Shown in pieces: positions 13,000 to 36,479 of a stretch of 64,000 bases of DNA. A program made the position numbers and the translations under genes. Under the pieces are notes generated by a model that saw only the letters and a program-made list of their open reading frames with translations, was not told the DNA's origin and searched no databases. Every line of letters starts with the position of its first letter. Position 1 is the stretch's first letter. The stretch spans positions 17,487,861 through 17,551,860 of the forward strand of contig CM020501.1 in the NCBI GenBank assembly GCA_009823395.1. Direction: 5' to 3'. This stretch comes from Thamnaconus septentrionalis. Its lineage: Eukaryota; Chordata; Actinopteri; Tetraodontiformes; Monacanthidae.

Positions 13000-13258
13000 C
13001 AGAAGTCAACAACTTTTTTGGCACTGAGAGCTTCTTCATGGGTCCTGAGTCATATGAAGGGCTACCAGTTTGATACTCATCTATGTGAAGACCCATATCA
13101 AGTTAATGATTTCTCAATAATTATCAACAATAACTTAATAAGGTTGGTTAGAATTGAAGTTTAGACACAGCTCAATGAGTTGTGAACAGGCCTGCAGGCG
13201 ACCCATGGGGTCCTTGGGGACTACCTGGTGGCCGCAGGCACCACGTTGGTGACCCCTG
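13000..13258. mobile_element. Non-autonomous hAT-like element
   Basis: The left end CAGAAGTCAACAAC and the reverse-complemented right end CAGGGGTCACCAACG form related termini. The flanks CCCTAAAC (12992-12999) and CACTAAAC (13259-13266) match at 7 of 8 bases, as expected for an aged 8-bp hAT target duplication. There is no coding capacity. Confidence 0.7.
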
Positions 13259-13266
13259 CACTAAAC

Positions 13267-13980
13267 AATTTGTACAGTTTTATTGTATTGTACTGATTTC
13301 TGCGTGTCTTCACAAACCAGACCAATATCCTTGAACTTAATCTCCCAGAGAATATCTGTGTTTTTTACAGCTTTTGAATGTAAAGATACTTATAGACTTA
13401 TTATCACCATCATCAAAAGTTACCTAAAAAAAAAAAAAGCCTACCACTGTAAACACATGTTTATAATATATAGCATTATATCCAAGGCCATGCTGTCGGA
13501 AGATGGATGGATGGATGGATGGTTAGTTACTTCAGCTGTGTTACCACCTTGATGGTGAGCCCAGTTGTTTGCGTTCCATTATATATCCTGTCTTTCTTAT
13601 ATAAGTTGTAAAGGTTAAACCACGAAACCCTAAGAAGCTCTACGTTCTGAGCTGAAAGAAAGAAAGTATTTTAGTTGGGGCAAATTGTTATTCTACTACT
13701 CTGTAACTACACTCGTCCAACCCACGATGAGTCCTCATCTGCACGTTACACTTCATACTCCAGAACAGTAGGTGGTGATGTTCCCAAAACAATTGGTATG
13801 CAGCTTGCCACCGGACGCAAGAAGTCCAAGGATTTTTCGGCCTCAGAATAGGTTTCCTGCGAAAGCTGTACACCTGCTTCTGCTCACGTTCTCACAGGTA
13901 AGCGGCAGCATTGCAAAGAACAGCTTCACATTAAAGGAAACTGTAACGTTCCAGGATGAACATTCTAAGTAAGAATAAAA
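13267..13980. other. Intergenic ptger1-ilf3
   Basis: No exon recognised. Contains a short GGAT tetranucleotide run near 13504-13521. The right end probably grades into the ilf3 promoter. Confidence 0.5.
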
Positions 13981-14165
13981 GGAGTTCTCTGACCAACGCT
14001 GCCTGGCTAACGTTTAGGAGCTAAAATCCCAGCGGGACGGTCGTCGCTACAAGCAGCCGCGGCAGCGTCACTGCAGAACTGTCCTGTTTTGCAAATTATC
14101 CTTAAGTGGAGGCAACGTTTGGCGCAATGCTATCTAGGTGTCGCAGAGCTAACCGAGGAAGTAAA
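13981..14165 (+). promoter_or_regulatory. Probable ilf3 promoter and 5'UTR exon
   Basis: CpG-richer sequence ending in a good donor, AAGTAAA followed by gtgagtcc. An acceptor-like ctgattag lies just before the first coding ATG at 14341, so a non-coding first exon ending about 14165 is inferred. The transcription start is not determined. Confidence 0.4.
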
Positions 14166-14340
14166 GTGAGTCCCGATGTTGCTCAGCAATCCCCATAATT
14201 TCATGTTGGCTAACTGCTAGCGGCGGAACACGCGAATGGACAACATGAATGAGAAAGAGAGTCAGTCGTGGCTTCAGGCAGGTGTTCCCTGAGTGACAGG
14301 GCGCAATCACTGATGTCTATTTTCTGATTAGGATTCAGGC

Positions 14341-21615
<7,275 letters not shown>

Positions 21616-22070
21616 AGTAACACAAACTGTCCGTAGTTGCATTCTGTGTAGCTCTCACTCCTCACTTGACTCTTTTCTGACTCCAGACATTCTTTCATCC
21701 TGGGAACTAGGATCCAGATATCCAGCCACCTGTCCTTTGAACTGGATGCTCTCGTTTCTTTTCCGCAGACGTTGACAATAATGGTTTTGTGGGAGACGCT
21801 GGCTGTTTTTTTTGTTTGTCTGTTGCATTAAAATGTGACTGCTGTGCAAGCAGCACTTTTGACTGTTTGGTTGCATCTTCACTGACTGTTTTTTGTCCCG
21901 TTTGTCATAAAGTCGAGTTGACTCTTTCTGTATCAGTTTTATTTGTTTTGTTTTTAACGCAGCTCAGCGTTTTAACATGACATGGTTTATCCATTGATGT
22001 TGCGTAAGAAGTTTGAATCTTGTATATTGAACAAGTTTTTATTTTGGATTAAAGTCTCTGTTCAGTATTT
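21616..22070 (+). other. ilf3 3'UTR
   Basis: Non-coding sequence after the ilf3 stop, with ATTAAA variants at 21827-21832 and 22048-22053. The second is followed by a GT-rich stretch and is the better cleavage candidate. Confidence 0.5.
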
Positions 22071-22960
22071 TTTTGCAGTCATTGATAGTTTACGTTGCCA
22101 AACATATTCCTCCTGTCCGTGTTGCAAAGGAACCAATGCGACACAATACAGTTGCACTAGGACAAGTTAGAGAGCTCAAACACAACCGGGTTTAAAACAG
22201 CCCAAACTTTGGGGTTGGACGAGTTGAGCATGTCGGTCGTGAAAGAGGACATGCATGATTGCCACCTTCAAAAAGCTGGTGTGACATCACCGGGACTGCT
22301 TTTGCAAAGAGGAAAATCCTCCCCACATCCACAGAGGACACTGAGCGGGAACTTTTCAACAAACTTTGTTGGCTTGCACATTTTCCCTAAGATTGGGTGT
22401 CCTTAAAGCAGGCATGGCTGCAGGAACCAGGTGTTACAGTGTGGAGTATATTTTAAGTGAGATACATCTGTCAAAACTGAAATAATATTTAATATGTGTA
22501 ATGTATTAAAGTCAATGACGAAGAAAAGGACTGGCGATGCTCATGGCTTATTATTGCCGAACCTATACTAGACAGGAAGTGGCCTATAAAATCATGGTGA
22601 AAGAAAAATAATAATAATTTGAAATTCTCAATATATACAGACCAAGTGCTGCAGTCTGCACAGTAAATAGCGTGCACAACACACATGGTAAACATAAAAT
22701 ATATTTTTACTTCATGCAACTGCTGTAAATTTAGCCCTTTGTGCATCTCCTTCCTGCATCATCCCAAATAAAACGGTTTAGAGGAATCAAAATGAAGAAG
22801 GGAAACGGTGATTAACGCCACAGTAGGGAAAAACAGACTGAACACCAGCTATAACAACCACAGCAGGTCACATGAGAGCACAGAACCAGGGCTTAGTCAG
22901 GGTGTGAGCCATGATCACGCTCCTGTGGCGCATCCGCGGGACTGACTACCTCCTGGGACG
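22071..22960. other. Intergenic ilf3-acp5
   Basis: No exon recognised on either strand; A/T-rich without clear repeat structure. Confidence 0.5.
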
Positions 22961-22974
22961 GAGGCAGGGCCGCA

Positions 22975-23063
22975 TATATAAGGTGAGAACGAGGGAAGAA
23001 GCTCCTGCAACGACCCAGAGTGTCCTGCCGGGCCGTCCTGAACTCTGCCCCGCCGCTCAGCAG
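22975..23063 (+). promoter_or_regulatory. Candidate TATA promoter and 5'UTR exon of acp5
   Basis: A TATATAAG box lies at 22975-22982. About 80 bases on, CAGCAGCT is followed by a gtgagt donor. The next coding acceptor (cctctcag ending 23608) sits directly in front of the acp5 ATG, so a short 5'UTR exon is plausible. A second candidate leader ends GTCATG|gtgaga near 23488. Inference only. Confidence 0.4.
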
Positions 23064-23608
23064 CTGTGAGTTGGTTTGTTTGTTATCTCCCAGCTCTGAA
23101 ACTTTGCTATCTCTGCATGCAGACGGCAATTCCTGACACGCTGGCCCGTTTGTCGTTATAAGGCTTTGAGTCACGAGATGCCTCTGCCCTACTTCTGTGA
23201 TGTGTCTGCTGGTTTTTTTTCCCCCTTCTAAGTCGGTCGCGTGAAAGAAGAAGACGCAAACAGATATGAAACTCAGCTTATGATTGCAGATGTGGAATTG
23301 TGTGACCTCCTGACCCTCCCCCACTTCATCAACACAGCTGGTGTCATTAGTCTCTGTTAGCTCCACCTGGGGCGTGTAAGCTTGGGCCTGCAGCCAATCA
23401 CACGTCGGCTGCTAGGACATAAAGGTAGCAGAGATTGTGCGAAAAATGCAGTAAGGCAGGAAGCAGAAGGGGGAGCGTAGGCTGTCATGGTGAGAGACAG
23501 AGCTGCGGTTCGCCTCTTGTTCCGTTTTCTGTTTTCCACCTGCGTATGTGCGCATGTGTTTCACTTTTAATGCGACCGTTCTCATTGTTTGTGCTCTTGT
23601 CCTCTCAG

Positions 23609-25871
23609 ATGGCACTCATCCTGGTGTCTGTTTTGATCAGTGCCATCCCCGTCGCCTACTGCTTTCCTACGGCCTTCCAGGACCTCGGGGGACTTGGCAG
23701 TGAGTATCAGCTGCTTTTTTGCACCCCTCAACTCCCTCCCCCGCCGCATGATTTCCTGTCAGCGGTTGTTGCCTGCTCTTTGGCAGAAAACGGGACTTAA
23801 AAGTGAAAACCGACCTGCAACGCTTGGGTCGCGCTGGCCAGTTTTTCCACTTAGTTCTGTTGCCCCGAGTCCGCACCTCTTTATTCTTGTGAAGTTTCAG
23901 AGTGCTTGTTTTTTTTTTTCCCCCTTTTCTACTTACCAGAAAACAGGACTTCCCTCAAGTTCCTGGCCGTAGGGGACTGGGGAGGCTTGCCCTACCCGCC
24001 CTACGTCACAGCCGTGCAGGAGGCCACAGCACGGGAGATGGGTAAAGTAGCGGAGCAGATGGGAGCTGACTTTGTTCTGGCCCTTGGCGACAACTTCTAC
24101 TACACAGGCGTGGAGAGCGTGGATTCTCCCCGCTTCAAGGTCGGGCGAGTTGAAGTTTGCCGTAACCTCAAAAAGGGTAGCGAGACGTTCTGCTAATGCC
24201 AGAGGTGTCAAAAGTATTCACATTCTGTTCTTAAGTAAAAGTACACAAACGATAGAAATGTAAAATACTAAATATAAAAATGAAAAATAGTAAAATAAGT
24301 ATTTCTTAATATGTTTTGTATACGTAAATAATAAATACTCCGGTAAAAGTACTGATTCCACTCCTTTACAAAAGTAGATGTGAGAAAGTACAGGTTCTGA
24401 AATGTACTTGAGTAAAAAGTTATTTTTTGCCATTAATGAAACAATACATACGTTGATAATTTTGCAAAAATGAAAACGTTATGACAGAATATTCTGGACT
24501 GAACTGACCAGAGATCTGTCAAGAGCACCTTGATCATTTTTTGCTGCACTAATCCCCCCCACATCCCCTTTTACGTTTGCAGCACAACAAAACTGTAACC
24601 ACTAACAGTTATGGCCAGAGAGAAATTTTTGGACGTTTACACTTTCTATAACAATAACCATGTTGATTTCTCCATTTTTATTTTTCTCTGTACTGAAAAC
24701 ATATTGAATGGTGACCTTAAAACCGAGGTACTCTAAAATATGATCCAGCTTTATATTTAACTACACAACAGCACAGTTCAAATAGCTCCACTTCAAGCAA
24801 CAACAACTATAATATAATAAGTGAATTACTTTTAATAGAATTTGTATCTTGTAAACACAAAAGAAACAAGCACGTTTTTCAAATGTGGGAAGTAGAAAGT
24901 ACAGATATTTGTGTACAAAAGTTGTCAGAAAAAGAAGAAGAGATACCTGAAAAATCTACTCAAGTACAGTACAGTTTCTTCTTCTTCTGCCAGTACACCT
25001 TTGAGAGTGTGTACACTCAGCCATCTCTCCAAGTGCCCTGGTACATCCTGGCTGGCAACCACGACCACAAAGGAAGCGTCAGTGCCCAGATTGAGTACAG
25101 CAAAAACTCACCAAGATGGTAATGAGCTCAAAAAAGCCCCTCTTGAATTTTATATCTCTTGGTCCAAAATAAACATTTAAAAAAATGCACTTTTCCCCCA
25201 GGAAATTTCCAGATTATTATTACGAGCTGAATTTCCGCATCTCAAACATGACGCTGACGATCATCATGCTGGACACCGTCAAACTGTGCGGCAGGTGCGA
25301 CGACTTCCTGGGCGAGATGCCCAGCGGCCCACTTAGCCCTTTGGAGGCCAACCGTCAGTTGACCTGGCTGAGGGAGAGGCTGGCCCGCTCCAGGGCCGAC
25401 TTCCTGCTGGTGGCCGGCCACTACCCTGTGTGGTCCGTGTCGGAACACGGGCCCACGCGGTGCCTTCTGCGTGATCTGCTCCCCCTGCTCAAGAAGTACA
25501 AGGCCACTGCTTACTTCTGCGGCCACGACCACAATCTGCAGGTGGGTTGTATTTTTTGCTTGTTTGGTTTTTTGGCCCCGTGTGAGGCAAAATGTTGTGA
25601 GAAGTTGCTTCAATCCCGCTTCTGCTCGGCACAGTACATTGAAGAGTCCAATGTGGGTTATGTGGTGAGCGGTGCTGGAAACTTCATAGACCCCGACACC
25701 AGCCACTGGGACCACGTGCCCAAAGGCGCGGTGAAGTTCTTCACCGGCCAGGCGTCGACTCTGGGGGGCTTCGTCCACGTGGAGGTGACCAAGGACGAGA
25801 TGGTTGTGAAGTTCCTCCAGGCGAAAGGCACCTCGCTCTACCGCACCGTCCTCTCAAGAAGGAACTTCTGA
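23609..25871 (+). CDS. acp5: Tartrate-resistant (purple) acid phosphatase, type 5
   Basis: Secreted or lysosomal di-iron metallophosphoesterase. Exons 23609-23699, 23940-24139, 24994-25118, 25202-25541 and 25635-25871 join in phase to 330 aa, close to mammalian TRAP. A hydrophobic signal peptide occupies about residues 1-18 ([18 protein letters not shown]). All metal-binding blocks are present in order: [30 protein letters not shown] and CGHDHNLQ. The HGPT block and C-terminal SGAGNF also match. The exposed loop between LCGRCDDF and the HYPVW block, the repression/protease loop of TRAP, is retained. Intron 2 is largely a transposon-like insertion. Poly(A) signal AATAAA is at 26008-26013. Confidence 0.95.
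24200..24990. mobile_element. hAT-like interspersed repeat filling acp5 intron 2
   Basis: It begins CAGAGGTGTCAAAAGTATTC, nearly identical to the repeat in the ptger1 intron. It is peppered with AAGTAAAAGTAC-type words and ends in complementary words (ACTCAAGTACAGTACAG) close to the exon 3 acceptor. It starts about 60 bases after the exon 2 donor and fills most of the intron. The right end is not defined. Confidence 0.55.
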
Positions 25872-26019
25872 GGGTCTGCGCAATGGCTTCAATGGTTTGT
25901 GGCTGTTTGGAAAAAAACAAATCAATCCTATTTCATCAGTGTTTTGATTATTTATCTTTATCTCAAAAGGGAATCTGCTGCCTTTACGTGTAATGTGAAA
26001 ATGAAAGAATAAATGTGGT

Positions 26020-27490
26020 TTGTAGAGAACGCGTCTGTTGTCAGCTGACTTGGTCTTGTGACTGTTTTTTTTTAACTGTCCTTGTAAAATTGATTTGTCC
26101 GAGTTCTTGGATGGGAGAAACGGTTCATGACAAGAACCAGACATGTCTGAATTTTAGCAGCTCTACAATGTCACCAGCAATGACAAATTGGACATATCAA
26201 AGGAAGTGCACCGAAGCAAAAACCCAGCGATTGGAATACAAGAAGCTTACTATTTTCCCTCCCAAAGCTTGTGTAAGTCTAATCCACCTTGTATAAATGT
26301 GCATCAAATAACATATGTCCACTCGTATAATGCAATCACCCCACTAAATGTAAATGTACGCCAAGTATTAACAAAGATCCAGATGTTTGGCTGCATTTGA
26401 CCGGGCAGGAAAAAAAAAGATTCCCCTTAGTCACAGAAGCACCTGGCCTGCCGTCGGAGGATTAGGGCTAAATGACAGCTTGACAGGGACCGACTGTAAC
26501 CAGGATAAAGTCAGCCAACCAAAGCACAACAGATGGTCATCTATTTATTTCCGGCTTTGGGTTTTTTTTTGTGCTTCTGACCTTTGACAAGCGGATGGCA
26601 TACTCAAGACTTTTTCATAGACGCACTGTTCCTTTTATTTCTGCTTTGAGAGGGGAAAAAAGGATGTATTGATTTTAGGTTGACATTCCATCCAGGATAC
26701 TGGGGCTCTTCTGATTTGTTGTATCACAACTAAAATACCAGAGATACTAATATTTAAATTATCCTCAATTTAAAGGCAGTCTGGCAATCTGACATCCAGT
26801 CTTTCAGCGTCTTTTAGCTACTGATCCAGGGAGTCGTGGCCTTGCAAATGGGGAGCGGGTTGAGGTTGCAGTCAGTCATCTAAAGGTTAAGCTGCCACCT
26901 GAGGATAAAGGACATGTAAGGATCAATTTACCTTGACTGACGTAAACTGACCGCAGACTAGAGTAAAGCCTCTCTGGGCAGCGGGCTCCACATCGCACGG
27001 ACTGATGTTTGGACACTATTGTTGTGTGTATGTATGTGTGTGTGTGCATCTGATTAGGTTGTTAGACGTTTGAATCAATTGCAAAATAAGGTCTGTGAAT
27101 TTCTGCAGCCTCACTTGCTCTTGTCTTAACTTCTTTAAATCTTAATTGGCTCCGCCTTAATCCCCCACCCATCTGCACCAATCAGAGAGCTCCTGTGGTG
27201 CCGGTGCATGGGCCCCGCTGACTTTAAGGAATTGAGATCTTCTTTTGCTAGAGAAATAGGATTAGAAAAGCTTTTACATCGTATCTTTCCAGTCAGAATT
27301 GAATAAACCATTTAACAGTTGAATTTAAATGGCAACTTTTTTGGGGCCAACAGCCGGTGACTCAGCTTAACAATCACACTCTGATTGATGCTGTGGTCAA
27401 ACATTGACATTTGTGCTATTAGATATTTTCTTGTTTCAACTAACAAGACATAAAGGTCGAAACATAAGTATATCACGTGAAATATTTTCC
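26020..27490. other. Intergenic downstream of acp5
   Basis: No exon recognised. Short open frames have no family features. Confidence 0.5.
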
Positions 27491-27491
27491 A

Positions 27492-27690
27492 GGGCGACAC
27501 GGTGGCGCAGTGGTTAGCGCTGTTGCCTCACAGCAAGAAGGTCACGGGTTCGATCTCAGCCTAGGGCCTTTCTGTGTGGAGTTTGCATGTTCTCCCTGCG
27601 TCTCGTTGGTTTCTCTCTGGCTTCCTCCCACAAACATGCATGTGAGGCAAAATGGGAATTTGTGCGTGCGTGCGTGCATGTATGGATGGA
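27492..27690 (+). mobile_element. tRNA-derived SINE
   Basis: Starts GGGCGACACGGTGGCGCAGT. A polymerase III A box (TGGCGCAGTGG, 27503-27513) and B box (GGTTCGATC, 27547-27555) are spaced as in a tRNA. The downstream body, with TGTGGAGTTTGCATGTTCTC and CTTCCTCCCACA, is the familiar teleost SINE core. The tail runs into GTGC and GGAT simple repeats. Seen directly; the family name is not asserted. Confidence 0.85.
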
Positions 27691-27699
27691 TGATGTTAC

Positions 27700-28329
27700 A
27701 CACCGTCAGCATAACATTGCCCACTGCAGTCACTTCTAATTTCTAAGTTCAGTTCAACAGCCGTTTTACAATTAACTTTGTCGTGAGTTAGTCGGAAATC
27801 ATTAGAGTTGGTTGCTACTGTTATATCAGGCTGATCCAACCACAAAATCTGTAGACATCTAGCCAAATGTCATCTCAGACACACACATACACACATCATG
27901 TCGCATAATGTCTACCTGCTCTGATACACCAAGCCCTCAAAGCAGCATTGCTTCCTTTTTTTCAGCCCTCAAACACTTTTAACAAATGTTTGGGCCTTTT
28001 TCTGCAACCGCAACCAGGAGTCGCTGAAACCTGTCATACAACCAGAATATCATCCAGTCAGATTGGGCTGCATCTGTCAGATTATCTAATTCCACAGTTC
28101 AAAAGTAATATAAGGATGCTGTATTAAATGCTAAGCTGCTTGTCTAATCTTTGCATCCTAAGCTCCTCCCCTGAGTCAATACAGGCAATCCAGGCTCTGT
28201 GCCTTTCCTAAGGAATAAGAAATCATGGGGCTTCTTGGAAATGACGGAATACCAATAAATATGTTGAAACATGTTCATATTTTTCTTGGAGGCGGGGCTC
28301 AAAGATGTGATATGGATAGAAGTGCTGAT

Positions 28330-28375
<46 letters not shown>

Positions 28376-29430
28376 TCCGGGATTTTTGCATCCCAGCCAA
28401 TATCCTGCTTAAAATGGTCCCCAGTCTTTTTTTTCTCTGTTTAGTTTTTGCGTTGTGTAACAGCACACGTTTTGTTGCCAACGTGCGAGGTGGAAAAAAA
28501 CAGAACTGGATGCATTCTGCTGTAACAGCTAAAAAGAAAATAATATCTCAGCAGAAAACAAGTGAAACCTCCACTTTGAAATAACACATATCACACACAA
28601 TCATTAGAGCTGTGGTGTAGTTTGCTGTGAACTTTTATGACCGTTTCGAATGTTATAATTTTTGCTCACTCAGCTAGAAGGGTAATGACATCAATTCGGT
28701 GTTGCACTGTTGGTTTAGTGCTAGAGAAGTATTACAGGGTGACCTGACAGTGCAGTCACCTTTCCTAATTGAATTAACTCCACCCTTTAAATTAGCGCGT
28801 CAGGGCGATCTTCTTAAAGTCTTCTCCTCAAGTATTTTTAGCGACGCGGAAAGGCTGACACACATCTACCTCAGCATGGCGACATTCACGTGGATGTGCT
28901 TCAATTTGACACAGGGACTCGACGTGCTGCTTCTGGGACTTCTTTATCAATGGAACTGGTGAAATCACTAAAACTGATCGTTACACAGTGTAACAGCAAA
29001 CATTTGTCTTGACCCATCCTTCCCTGCAGATAAGGACACACCTGTGTTCATGGCTGTAATATGGTTTCTTCAAAATGCAGTTACTTTCAAGCAAGAAAGT
29101 GTTTTCAACACCATGTCTACCTCGTTTGCCACTGCTGGTTTAGCTTTGAAATAAAACCAAATGAGACAGAAAAGTCATCTTGGCACAAATCCCCTCTGAC
29201 TTTCTTTTTCTTTTCTGAAAAATAAAGAAATAGCCAGTTTTGTGTTATTTTTTCACTCAGTCATCAGTTTAGTAGAACAGTCTTATCTTCCTGAGATTTT
29301 CTGGGTGGCTGTTGAATTTTTACCGGAATCTTGAAAAGCCAATTGGAGACATTGAAAAGGAGCAAAAATGTAAAATCCAAAGAAAGTGGGAAGAAAGATA
29401 TGTTCCCGCAGGGGAAAACACCTCGCTGTG
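27700..29430. other. Intergenic stretch with GT microsatellite
   Basis: No exon recognised. A GT repeat lies at 28335-28371. The right end is 3'UTR of the minus-strand gene that ends at 29434. Confidence 0.5.
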
Positions 29431-29433
29431 TGC

Positions 29434-30295
<862 letters not shown>

Positions 30296-30299
30296 TTAT

Positions 30300-31112
30300 A
30301 ATCGAGGTAAAAAATGTTTGGTTCGTCCACTTGCTGAGATCCCACTTCCTGAACAGCAATGAGGCAGTAATACATAATAAAATGAAATGCATCTTCATGT
30401 GATTGAAATTTGAATCCAATACACATATATTCAAATCATTTTTGATCACTGTCACTGTCACTTGAAACTTTAAAAATTTGAAAAATAAAACAAGTTTTCT
30501 TAAATCACATTAAAACAGGCCAGTGTATTAGTCACCCACCTTCTCAAACAAGGTTTATGCAGTTTCCAGATTAACAGTTCTTTCCATCATTAAAGCGTAA
30601 TTCAGCAACTCTTTTTTTTTTTTTTTTTTAAATGTAGAAGTTAAATACTACTAAATATTATCCAGAGCATCGCGTTGTTCTCATCTGTGCTCCCTCCAGC
30701 AGACATCAGAGCCTCTCAGGCAGCCAGTGTTCCTGCCGGCTGTATCCTCGGTGCTGGGTTAATCCAGATTGTGGGTGGGGACAGGGCGACAGATAGAGGA
30801 AGGGAGGGATTATGCTTCCAATCACAGCAACGATCAATCCGCCTCTCGTCTCATCCTGGATTAAAATCCACTGCCAACAATTTTGAGAAAGTGCTCTCTG
30901 CACTGTCAGTGTGACTCACGCACAAGCAACACAATTTTTGGGGGACGGTTAATTAAATTAAAGTTATTAAAATAATGATACTAATTTATGACTCTAGATT
31001 GAGGTTTAAACTGAAGCTAAAATTAAACTAAATCTATCTTTGCACTCAACTAATATCAAACAGCCTACATAAAATAAATCATGGGGAGCCGGGTGACGAT
31101 GCCTATCTCAAA

Positions 31113-31168
<56 letters not shown>

Positions 31169-31171
31169 CGC

Positions 31172-31228
<57 letters not shown>

Positions 31229-31780
31229 ATAAACTGCAAACCAGGTTATAGTATAATATTTACATTAGACCAGAAGGACTTTGATATAGATATATTGTAG
31301 AATGTTACTTTAAGGACCGCAGCTTTTTGCGATCATAACGTGTCGTAATTCGGAAACTATACAACATACGGAAGCTGGTACGATCCAAGTTACTTTAGCT
31401 AGATATAGATATAATTCAAGATACAGGCCATTGAAATTAGCCAATTTTCATTTATGATCGTTATATTTAACACTATTTATATGTATTAATTATTGTAGTT
31501 ACACATCTGTAGATTAGTGTATTTCTTTTTAACTTAAACAAGATATGAACTTCAAAATTCGAGAATGCTTTTTTTTTTTTATAGCGACATGCAAATATGA
31601 AGTGAACCCTTTTATGGACTAGCTAGCTAACTGAGGCTTTAGCTATCTGCAGTTGTGAGACTTGAGCAATTTGCTTCGGCCAACTTCACTTGATACCAGA
31701 GATTTTTTTAAAAAAATATATATATATACTTTATTTTTGCTGCATATAGATTAGTCAACCCATTAATCAGTCCAATAGAC
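30300..31780. other. Intergenic stretch with TG/CG/GA compound microsatellite
   Basis: Contains a compound repeat at 31115-31225 (TG, then CG, then TG, then GA). No exon recognised; the right end is presumed syce2 promoter. Confidence 0.5.
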
Positions 31781-31785
31781 TAAGA

Positions 31786-32596
31786 ATGGAGTTTTTCTTT
31801 GATGACGAAATGTCCATCCGGCATTCCACATCGAAGAGCGGCCACAATGAAATGGTATGTTGCTTTACGTTATACAAAACAGGGTCGGCACGAAATGTAT
31901 TAGTTGTTTCTTCATATGGCACGTCTCGTAAATCTTGCGTGCCGTAGGTACATTTCGTTTCTTGTCTCGGTAGACGCAGACAGAAAACCCAGAACAAAGT
32001 GTATCTAGAGAAAATTCCTCCTGTTTGAACAGGACTCAAATTCAAGAGGAGCCATCCAGGTGAACATTCCAGCCCTATAGTTTAAGTGCACTTTATATCG
32101 AAGTAATCAATTCCTTTTATTCTTAATAAGATATCGACGCCACTATTTAATTGACCCGTTATAGCTCAAGCGTAGAGGACATCAGCAAGAGAGCTCAGGA
32201 TCTGGTAGAGGAGATAAACAAGAGCCGCACCAATGACCAGAAAGTGATGGAAAACTTTCAGGATCAACTTATGGAGAAGGTAGTGTAACCCTGTTCATTA
32301 AATTGTCCACCACCTGATGCGTATTAGCTGTTCAATCCAAGTCTTTGCCTTGCTCCCATCTCCATTTCCCTATCTGCCCATATTTCATATGCCAGGTGAC
32401 CAAAGTGTGTCAGCAAATGAAGGAGAACATGTACACAGTGTACGAGGAAAACAGCAATGAGATGCAGCTGAAGTTGCAGGAGTTGACCGAGGTGCTGGAG
32501 AGCTGCAATAAGCTTATTAAGGAGCTGATGGAGGCCAGCCAGGCCCTGGCAGGTCTGAGAGCAGACCTGGCCAGTAGCTCGATGCCGGAACCCTAA
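31786..32596 (+). CDS. syce2: Synaptonemal complex central element protein 2
   Basis: Meiotic structural protein that, with TEX12, builds central-element fibres of the synaptonemal complex. Firm coding exons are 32165-32279 and 32396-32596, encoding a coiled coil beginning VEDISKRAQDLVEEINKSR, which matches mammalian SYCE2 RAQELIENINKSR, and ending SSSMPEP. Two upstream exons, 31786-31854 and 32033-32059, have good splice sites. However, the Met at 31786 puts them out of phase with the coiled-coil exons, whereas a Met at 31802 (same exon, other frame) reads through in phase, giving IQEEPSSSSVEDISKR. The N-terminus is therefore unsettled. It converges on gcdh, as in mammals. ATTAAA is at 32690-32695. 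Confidence 0.85.
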
Positions 32597-32599
32597 TGA

Positions 32600-33339
32600 C
32601 CAAGCACAAGCTGTATTGTTCGACGATGCTCTTGATGTTCAAAATAGACGCCAGTGTTTTCGTTAACTCCTTCTGGCTCTGTTGAGCTTATTAAATATAT
32701 ACAGTTGAACTTGACTTTTCTTTAACAATATATGATTCAAGAAAAAAAAGCTAAATCTCCTGCATGTTCCTTCAATTTAACCATTTTGAAATGTAAAAAT
32801 GTACAGGACTTTTCATACAACACATTTTCACAGACATATGGAACACCATTGACATCTCAAACGCTCCAAATTACAATCAAGTTTAATTTAGTCTGCATTG
32901 GATACATATTTTATAACTCACTCTTGTGTACACACTCGTACCAAACCACTTATATACATATTCAGTTACCACAAAATAAACTCAAATTGCAATGCTCTAC
33001 ACGTGCACCTGTCTAACCAGTAGTTTATTGCAGGCGTTTTTAAACTGTGTATGTTACAACACAATGTTTGGACCCAGGGTTTTTGTAAGGTTGACCTTAC
33101 ATATTCAAAAGGTGCAAAACTAAAAATGAGGTTCAAAGGCGTGTAAGAAAATCCATAAAAATAAGTATTCCTTGTTGATTTTTAAAGTAATGATGTTTTG
33201 ATTCATCCCTTAGCGTAAAGCACAGAATTAATTCCAACTGGCCGATTAACTCCACCTCCAAAAACTGCAAACTCTTGTTTCTCAGATGCCAGATAGTTAA
33301 GTGCTTCAGTATAGATTTAAATCAAGTCCAGGAACTTTT
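32600..33339. other. Convergent 3' ends of syce2 and gcdh
   Basis: Holds the 3'UTRs of two facing genes. The syce2 ATTAAA (32690-32695) and, on the minus strand, an AATAAA at 33029-33024 lie about 330 bases apart, so the transcripts need not overlap. No other feature seen. Confidence 0.5.
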
Positions 33340-36474
<3,135 letters not shown>

Positions 36475-36479
36475 CTGTA

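Noticed and set aside
22975..22982. TATATAAG as promoter of a minus-strand gene
   Set aside because: No minus-strand coding exons lie to its left; the acp5 reading on the plus strand is simpler.
27503..27555. Possible tRNA gene
   Set aside because: A and B boxes belong to a SINE head; the acceptor-stem pairing is not intact and the SINE body follows.
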